The position numbers and the translations under genes were made by a program. The notes beneath the pieces were generated by a model. The model ran no database searches. It saw nothing but the letters and a program-made list of their open reading frames with translations, and was not told the DNA's origin. From the NCBI GenBank assembly GCA_016705685.1, contig JADJLB010000002.1:186001-250000 (forward strand): DNA of 64,000 nt, read 5' to 3'. This document shows, piece by piece, positions 58,883-64,000 of the stretch. The stretch's first letter is position 1. Each line of letters starts with the position of its first letter. This stretch comes from Propionivibrio sp. (GTDB lineage Bacteria; Pseudomonadota; Gammaproteobacteria; Burkholderiales; Rhodocyclaceae).

Positions 58883-59245
58883 AGACGTGCGGAGAGGCGA
58901 TTTCGCTTGGACAGCAAGTCGACAGCCAAATGTGTCGCAACTCCGGCGTCAGCACAAGTCTTGGCGATGAGGTGAAGAAAACCGGGTGCCGCCCGATCAT
59001 TGTAGGCGCATGTCTCCGCTGTAAGGAGTGTGACGCACTATATGGCGACCGGCCGCCCAACGCCTTGAAACGGCCAGTCAAGAACTTGCGCACCGAATGA
59101 CGGCAATGGGCACAGAGTACGTATTCGCGCATTTTCGATGATTCAAGCAGTATTGTGTCGAGTCAATAGCCAACCAATAAACTGACGTCGCTTGGCAGCT
59201 TCGATGCGGAGCTGCGACAGACTACCCAATCCGACAGGAGCCGAA
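58883..59245. other. Gap between the toxin-like gene and the SDR gene
   Basis: No gene is supported. A minus-strand ORF at 58869-59132 (87 codons) has no recognisable motif. It may include remains of the toxin's lost N-terminus, although no frame gives a haemagglutinin-like sequence. The last 10-20 bases carry AGGAG for the SDR gene. Confidence 0.4.
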
Positions 59246-60154
59246 ATGAACACAAACATAAGCAACAATCCGGGAAAGAGTGCGGGCAAAAGCGTGGAAA
59301 GGAAAGTTGCGATCATCACCGGCGGCAGTCGTGGCCTGGGCAGGAATACGGCCCTTCATCTGGCACGCAAAGGGGTGGATGTCATCATCACCTTTCGCAG
59401 CCGGCAGTCTGAAGCCGACACGGTCGTGGCTGAAATCGTGGAACTTGGAGGCAAGGCGGTGGCGCTGCCGCTCGATGTCGGTAACAGCAAATCGTTTGCC
59501 GAATTTGTTGAACGCATTGGCGCTACGCTGCGTACGCATTGGCAACGCGACAGCTTCGACTATCTGGTCAATAACGCGGGCATCGGCATTCACGCTAGTT
59601 TTGCCGAGACGTCCGAAGCGCAGTTCGACGAGTTGATGAACGTCCACTTCAAGGGCACGTTCTTCCTGACGCAAGCGCTGTTGCCATTGATCGTCGATGG
59701 TGGCCGTATCGTCAATCTCTCGAGCGGCCTGGCACGTTTTGCCTTGCCCGGTTTCGCGGCTTATGCGGCAATGAAGGGTGCCATCGAGGTGTTGACGCGT
59801 TACCTGGCCAAGGAGCTTGGCCCGCGCGGCATCGCGGTAAACACCGTGGCGCCGGGTGCCATCGAGACCGACTTCGGCGGAGGGCAGGTGCGCGACAACG
59901 CCCAGTTGAATGCGCAAATTGCCGCTCAAACCGCGTTGGGGCGCGTCGGGGTGCCGGACGATATTGGCGGTGTTATCGCTTCCCTGTTGTCGGACGACAA
60001 TCGCTGGATCAACGGGCAACGCCTGGAAGCGTCAGGCGGTATCTTTTGTAGCCTTGGAATTGGCTGCGGATCGGGGGCGTCAAGGCGGCACGCATGGCGG
60101 CAGGGTTTGGCCAAGGCTCTTATGCCTCTGCTGCCGGCAGGTTTTCTGCAGTGA
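59246..60154 (+). CDS. Short-chain dehydrogenase/reductase with foreign C-terminal tail
   Basis: The 302-residue SDR starts at ATG 59246 (AGGAG upstream). It contains TGGSRGLGRNTAL (cofactor loop), VNNAGIG, the catalytic Ser in NLSSG and Tyr-x3-Lys in YAAMKG, and ends its normal domain at NGQRLEASGGIF, where related proteins stop. The remaining about 35 residues (from CSLGIGCGSG) are encoded by a 52-bp piece matching the start of the nearby gor gene plus further DNA out of frame. The product is thus extended at its C-terminus. Substrate unknown. Confidence 0.78.
   Translation: MNTNISNNPGKSAGKSVERKVAIITGGSRGLGRNTALHLARKGVDVIITFRSRQSEADTVVAEIVELGGKAVALPLDVGNSKSFAEFVERIGATLRTHWQRDSFDYLVNNAGIGIHASFAETSEAQFDELMNVHFKGTFFLTQALLPLIVDGGRIVNLSSGLARFALPGFAAYAAMKGAIEVLTRYLAKELGPRGIAVNTVAPGAIETDFGGGQVRDNAQLNAQIAAQTALGRVGVPDDIGGVIASLLSDDNRWINGQRLEASGGIFCSLGIGCGSGASRRHAWRQGLAKALMPLLPAGFLQ
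60059..60110 (+). repeat. Partial copy of the gor 5' end
   Basis: This 52-bp stretch matches 61347-61399, the start of the glutathione reductase gene, with a few mismatches and small indels (shared ATGGCGGCAGGGTTTGG at the end). It lies in the 3' end of the SDR gene and adds the artificial tail. Confidence 0.75.
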
Positions 60155-60993
60155 GGATGCCGTAGAGCGGCACGTTGATGTAGTAGTTGCTGCGGCCAAT
60201 CTTGCGTTTCGCAAGGAAGCCGGTGGCCGTCAGTGCCTCCAGATATTTGGTGGCGGTCAGGCGCGACACCTTGAGGTCGTGCTCAACGAACTCGATCTTG
60301 GTGTAGGGATAGGAAAACAGGTTGTTGATCAGGTCCTGACTGTAGAAACGATGCGTGGCGCGAATGCGGTGCTTGTAGTCCATAAGCAGCGCTTTGATGG
60401 CCTGAATGGTGGCGATGCCTTCGGCGGCCGTGTGCTCGACAGCTGGTCATCAGCGCTTCGACCACGGTAGCGTCCTGCGGTGGGGTATAGACGGTGCGGC
60501 CGCCATCGCCCTTGAGCGCAGTGCCGGGCAGCTTGCGGAAGCCGGCGCGATTCTTTTCCAGCTCGGCCTGGATTTGCAGGATGTGATTGTTGGTGAGCAA
60601 GCCGCTCGTGCGTACGGCGTCGAAACCGACCCGCAGCGCCTGGCGGTAGTGCGCAACCTCCTTGCCGGCAGCCTCGGGAAAAGCGACTTCACGGAACAGT
60701 TCGTCGTGGGTGGTGACGATGTTCTCGATCTCGGAGCTGTCCTTGGCCTCCTGGAGGCCCAGCGTGCTGATCAGGATGCCTTGATTCGGCATCGAGGCGG
60801 CGACACCCTCGAGCTCGGCCAGCTGGCGGCTGGCGGCATTGAGTTGCTTGAGGATGTCCGGCCGGTCAAATCGATCCGGTCGCAGGGTAATCAGGGCTTG
60901 ATATGTATAGAAATAGACGTATTTATATACATGTTTGTCTCGGCAAGTAAAGCTTTGTGCATTTGCGGGTTCATTTCCCCACCACGCCGTCAA
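60120..60993 (-). pseudogene. Fic-family protein pseudogene lacking the catalytic core
   Basis: The N-terminal part (residues to ATVVEALMT, minus strand) has Fic-type features: ILKQLNAASRQLAELEGVAA, NTLGLQEAKDSSEIENI-like GLQEAKDSSEIENIVTTHDELF, and PPQDATVVEALM. The frame then changes near 60440. The second part, EHTAAEGIATIQAIKALLMDYKHRIRATHRF, is the C-terminal winged-helix half. The AMP-transferase motif HPFxDGNGR and about 120 residues around it are absent, so the gene has an internal deletion plus a frame break and is inactive. The start at 60993 is approximate. Confidence 0.85.
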
Positions 60994-61220
60994 TCATCTT
61001 CGCAAGCTCGGTTTCGACCTTTTCCTCAAGTTTCTCCTGCATCTGGAACACACCGGCGAACTCGGCGAACGCCCAGCGCCCGTAGGTGCCGAGGAGATTC
61101 ACGCCGGCGGCCCAATGGGTGTCCGTGGTCGATTTCTCTTCCTTGGCATCCTCGCGCCGATAGCCTTTGATTTCGACGACCGGTCGGAGCAATTCATCCG
61201 GCCAACGAATTGACGCTGCC
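60974..61220 (-). pseudogene. C-terminal remnant of a type III restriction (Res) subunit
   Basis: Only the last about 80 residues remain: [43 protein letters not shown] and a charged tail. These match the endonuclease end of type III restriction subunits, where EIKGYR is a conserved segment near the nuclease site. The rest of the helicase is missing; sequence before 61220 is unrelated. It follows the Fic remnant on the same strand. Confidence 0.7.
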
Positions 61221-61222
61221 CC

Positions 61223-61255
61223 TTCGACTATCTGGTCAATAGCGCGGGTATTGGC
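61223..61255 (+). repeat. Partial copy of the SDR gene interior
   Basis: This 33-bp segment equals 59555-59587 of the SDR gene at 30 of 33 positions (shared TTCGACTATCTGGTCAATA). It lies immediately upstream of gor and downstream of the Res remnant, mirroring the gor fragment on the other side of the Fic/Res block. Confidence 0.75.
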
Positions 61256-61316
61256 TGCGGCCGGGAACATCTGCCGGTCTGATAGACTGATGTCTGTCGA
61301 TCAGGAGGAACACGCT

Positions 61317-62675
61317 GTGCAAAATCGTGACTACGATCTGTTTGTCATTGGCGCGGGATCGGGCGGCGTCAGAGCGGCGCGCATGGCGGCAGGGTTTGGC
61401 GCCCGGGTTGCGGTTGCCGAAGACCGCTATATGGGCGGCACCTGTGTCAACGTGGGGTGCGTGCCGAAAAAACTTTACGTATACGCGGCCGAATTCGGCA
61501 AATCCTTCAAGGACGCCCAAAACTTTGGCTGGAAGAATGGATCGCCCGCTTTCGACTGGCCCACCTTGCGCGACAACAAGAAGGCGGAAATTTCGCGCCT
61601 CAACTCAATTTATGACAAGCTATTGGCCGGCGTAAAAGCCGATGTGATCAATGGCCGTGCGCGTATCGTCGATGCCCATACCGTGGCGGTCGGCGAGCAG
61701 CGCTATACGGCCGAAAAGATTCTGATCGCCACCGGCGGCTGGCCGCATATCCCCAAGTTTCCTGGCAGCAAGCTGGCCATCAGCTCGAACGAGGTGTTCG
61801 ACCTGGAGCGTTTCCCCAAGCGTCTGGCCATTGTCGGGGGCGGCTATATCGCCGTCGAATTCGCCGGCATCTTCAACGGCCTGGGCGCCAAGGTCACCCA
61901 GCTTTACCGCGGCCCGCTCTTCCTGCGGGGCTTCGACGCCGATATCCGCGCGCACGCCGCGCAGGAAATCAGAAAGACCGGCGTCGACTTGCGCTTCGAC
62001 ATCAATGTGCAGTCCATCGCCACGGTGCACAGCGGCTTGCGGGTTCATCTGACCGACGGCAGTGCGATCGAAGTCGATGCCGTGCTCTACGCCACGGGGC
62101 GCAAGGCCAATCTGGACGGCCTGGGTCTGGAGAACGTGAACGTGAAAATCGACGACGCCGGCACCATCGTGGTCGACGACGAATACCGAACTTCGGAACC
62201 CAGCATTTTTGCCCTCGGCGATGTCACCGGCGGTATCGAGCTGACGCCGGTTGCGTTGGCCGAGGGCATGTCGTTCGCCCGGCGCCAGTTTGGCGGGCTG
62301 GAAAACGCCGTTGATTACGAGTTCATCCCGACGGCCGTTTTCTGCCAGCCGAACATTGGTACCGTCGGGTTGACCGAGGACGAGGCACGCGCCCGATTCG
62401 GGAAGCTCCGCGTGTTCAAATCCGCCTTCAAGCCCATGAAACACACTATGAGCGGGCGCGACGAACAGACCTTCATGAAGCTGATTGTCGATCAGGCCAG
62501 CGACCGCGTGGTCGGCGCACACATGATGGGGCCGGATGCCGGCGAGATCATGCAGGGCATCGCCATCGCCCTGCGCGCGGGCGCGACCAAAGCCCTCTTC
62601 GACACGACCATCGGCATCCACCCCACCGCCGCCGAGGAGTTCGTCACCATGCGTGAAGTGTGGCGGGAAGATTGA
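61317..62675 (+). CDS. gor: Glutathione-disulfide reductase
   Basis: Gor reduces GSSG with NADPH. The 452-residue flavoenzyme has FAD-binding [13 protein letters not shown] (10-22), redox-active [13 protein letters not shown] (40-52), the NADPH-binding [13 protein letters not shown], the second FAD motif FALGDVTGG, and the C-terminal HPTAAEEF with the active His. The GTG at 61317 follows AGGAGG and matches the family N-terminus; the upstream open frame back to 61167 crosses the Res remnant and SDR fragment. Confidence 0.95.
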   Translation: MQNRDYDLFVIGAGSGGVRAARMAAGFGARVAVAEDRYMGGTCVNVGCVPKKLYVYAAEFGKSFKDAQNFGWKNGSPAFDWPTLRDNKKAEISRLNSIYDKLLAGVKADVINGRARIVDAHTVAVGEQRYTAEKILIATGGWPHIPKFPGSKLAISSNEVFDLERFPKRLAIVGGGYIAVEFAGIFNGLGAKVTQLYRGPLFLRGFDADIRAHAAQEIRKTGVDLRFDINVQSIATVHSGLRVHLTDGSAIEVDAVLYATGRKANLDGLGLENVNVKIDDAGTIVVDDEYRTSEPSIFALGDVTGGIELTPVALAEGMSFARRQFGGLENAVDYEFIPTAVFCQPNIGTVGLTEDEARARFGKLRVFKSAFKPMKHTMSGRDEQTFMKLIVDQASDRVVGAHMMGPDAGEIMQGIAIALRAGATKALFDTTIGIHPTAAEEFVTMREVWRED

Positions 62676-62702
62676 GTACGGTGGTGGTCTCTCGTTAGCC
62701 GC

Positions 62703-63227
62703 TCAGCGGCCCTTGAGGTAGTTCAGCATCGTGTCGGCGTCGGAGACTTCGAAGGGGTCGGTCGGGCAGTTGTCCTGGAAGCCCGGCTCGATAAACATCT
62801 TCTTGATTTCTCCGTTTTCGACATACATCGAATAACGCCAACTGCGCTGGCCGAAACCGAGGTTGTTCTTGTCGACCAGCATGCCCATCTTGCGGGTGAA
62901 TTCGCCGTTGCCATCCGGCAGCAGGAAGACATTCTTCGCGTTCTGACTCTTGCCCCACTGGAACATGACGAATGCGTCATTGACCGAAACGCAGACGACC
63001 GCATCAACGCCCTGCGCCTGGAAGTCGGCATAGAGTTCCTCATAGCGGGGCAGGTGAGACGTCGAGCAGGTCGGGGTGAATGCGCCGGGCAAGGAAAATA
63101 CGACGACATTCCTGCCCTTGAAGATATTGTCGCTGCTCAGATCTTTCCACTCGAAGGGGTTTGGACCACCCAGCGCGTCATTGCGTACTCGGGTCTTGAA
63201 GGTGACGTTGGGGATATGGCTACGCAT
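62703..63227 (-). CDS. Prx5-type peroxiredoxin
   Basis: This 174-residue thiol peroxidase has the peroxidatic Cys in [14 protein letters not shown] (residue about 53) and the family blocks [16 protein letters not shown] and [15 protein letters not shown]-like [15 protein letters not shown]. It is the stand-alone Prx domain without fused glutaredoxin. A later Cys at about 156 (FQDNCPTDP) may act in resolution. It is convergent with gor, which would supply reduced glutathione to such enzymes, a sensible functional pair though not an operon. Confidence 0.9.
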   Translation of the reverse strand: MRSHIPNVTFKTRVRNDALGGPNPFEWKDLSSDNIFKGRNVVVFSLPGAFTPTCSTSHLPRYEELYADFQAQGVDAVVCVSVNDAFVMFQWGKSQNAKNVFLLPDGNGEFTRKMGMLVDKNNLGFGQRSWRYSMYVENGEIKKMFIEPGFQDNCPTDPFEVSDADTMLNYLKGR

Positions 63228-63314
63228 TTTGTTTCTCCATCGTTGGTTTGAAAAATCGGGGGCGCTCAGGCTTCTGCCCGGAATTATTGCATGGGGTGAT
63301 TCACTGGCGTTTGC

Positions 63315-63803
63315 CTACCTTGATGCTGCGCGCCACACAAGTAATCCGATAACGATGAACCACGACCCGCCAAATATTATCGGAATCCACCTCGCCGGAA
63401 GTGCGCCAAAAAACTCGGTCAGGCGATCCGGGCCAAGAGGCGCGAGGGTTAGCCCGGAAATCCGGTTGATTTCGACGACCAAAGCCGCGCGTTCCGGCAA
63501 TAAATCTCGCGATAGAACTTTCAACGCGGCATTTACTGCACCTAACACCACAAAGCAAAGACAAAGGCCGACGACTGGAATCGAAAAAAGGAACACCCTG
63601 GCAGCGAGATGAGCCGACGCGTAATCAGTCGTGAGCAAGGTCGCAACGGCGACAAACAGGAACGATTGCGACGTAGCCAGCCAACTGATTCGATGATTGA
63701 TCAAATTGAGTTCGTGGCCGATCTTGACTTCGACCAGATGGCTTATCTCGAGCAAATGCTGACCACGATATTCGTCTGTGCTCATTTTGGTCGTTGCTGG
63801 CAT
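63315..63803 (-). CDS. Small membrane protein of unknown function
   Basis: From the ATG at 63803 (AGGAG upstream) the protein has 162 residues: a short hydrophilic N-terminus with HLLEISHLVEVKIGHELNLINHRI, two close hydrophobic helices (about residues 45-95), a charged loop, and a third near the C-terminus (WIPIIFGGSWFIVIGLLVW). No family is recognised. The HELNLINHRISW helix suggests a coiled-coil before the membrane. The last 197 bases of the window show nothing further. Confidence 0.65.
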   Translation of the reverse strand: MPATTKMSTDEYRGQHLLEISHLVEVKIGHELNLINHRISWLATSQSFLFVAVATLLTTDYASAHLAARVFLFSIPVVGLCLCFVVLGAVNAALKVLSRDLLPERAALVVEINRISGLTLAPLGPDRLTEFFGALPARWIPIIFGGSWFIVIGLLVWRAASR

Positions 63804-64000
63804 TGCGGTTCTCCTGTTGCCCGCTTTCAGTCGTTTAGCATGTTGCCATAAAGCCGACGTTTGATAAACTGATCCACGGAGGATCATAATACAGTCAACG
63901 TCGATCGCTAGTATTCAGGTCGTCTGCTTCGCAAGTAGGCGCATCCTTTACCGGTTTCCCCGTTTCCAGGGCAGGACGTCAATCACGCCAATTGAGGCTG

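Noticed and set aside
62676-62702. Terminator between gor and the peroxiredoxin gene
   Set aside because: Only a short GC palindrome (GCCGCTCAGCGGC) without T-tract is present, part of it inside the stop region.

Overview
The window reads as a chromosomal segment of a betaproteobacterium, most likely Rhodocyclales (Azonexus/Dechloromonas/Accumulibacter-like). This is an inference from GC-rich codon use, the Pel exopolysaccharide operon, an FNR-type anaerobic promoter in front of a NrfD electron-transfer module, the urt/ure urea block, and the ptsN-hprK and rpoN-hpf order. No rRNA or tRNA gene was recognised.

Layout. 0-9.2 kb: the 3' part of a GlrR-like sigma54 regulator, ratA, then an FNR-box-driven operon (Tat-exported 4x[4Fe-4S] protein, NrfD membrane subunit, tetraheme cytochrome c), a small unknown protein, a bacteriohemerythrin, a lytic transglycosylase, a VTT membrane protein and a small lipoprotein. 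9.2-15.3 kb: metH preceded by a terminator-like hairpin, a decayed DpnI-type restriction gene, and murB. 15.4-27.8 kb, minus strand: a complete pelABCDEFG operon. 27.9-31.7 kb: an unknown protein, a pteridine reductase-like SDR, ttcA, and a cyclase-FHA protein lacking one metal-binding Asp. 31.7-54.7 kb, almost all minus strand: psiF, hprK, ptsN, hpf, rpoN, lptB, recX, recA (with a SOS box), fimV, pncC, pgpA, thiL, nusB, ribH, ribBA, ribE, ureG, a DUF559 protein, ureF, ureE, ureC, ureB, ureA, ureD and urtEDCB. 54.8-64 kb: a secreted caspase-like protein, an attC-like palindrome, an orphan polymorphic-toxin C-terminus with a putative immunity gene, an SDR, remnants of a Fic protein and a type III restriction subunit, gor, a peroxiredoxin and a small membrane protein.

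How the genes work together. The urt genes would import urea, urease would hydrolyse it, and ureDEFG would load nickel; no urtA is present at the expected place upstream of urtB. rpoN, hpf, ptsN and hprK form the usual nitrogen-PTS neighbourhood, but here they follow recA-recX-lptB with no lptC/lptA in between. The riboflavin genes lead into nusB-thiL-pgpA.

Nine single-base indels lie between 39.6 and 51.5 kb, in fimV, nusB, ureE, ureC (two), ureA (two), ureD and urtD. Each gene otherwise reads as a conserved full-length protein. Because nusB and fimV are affected along with urease, local sequence error is at least as likely as gene decay. The DpnI, Fic and Res remnants look like real decay of former defence genes.
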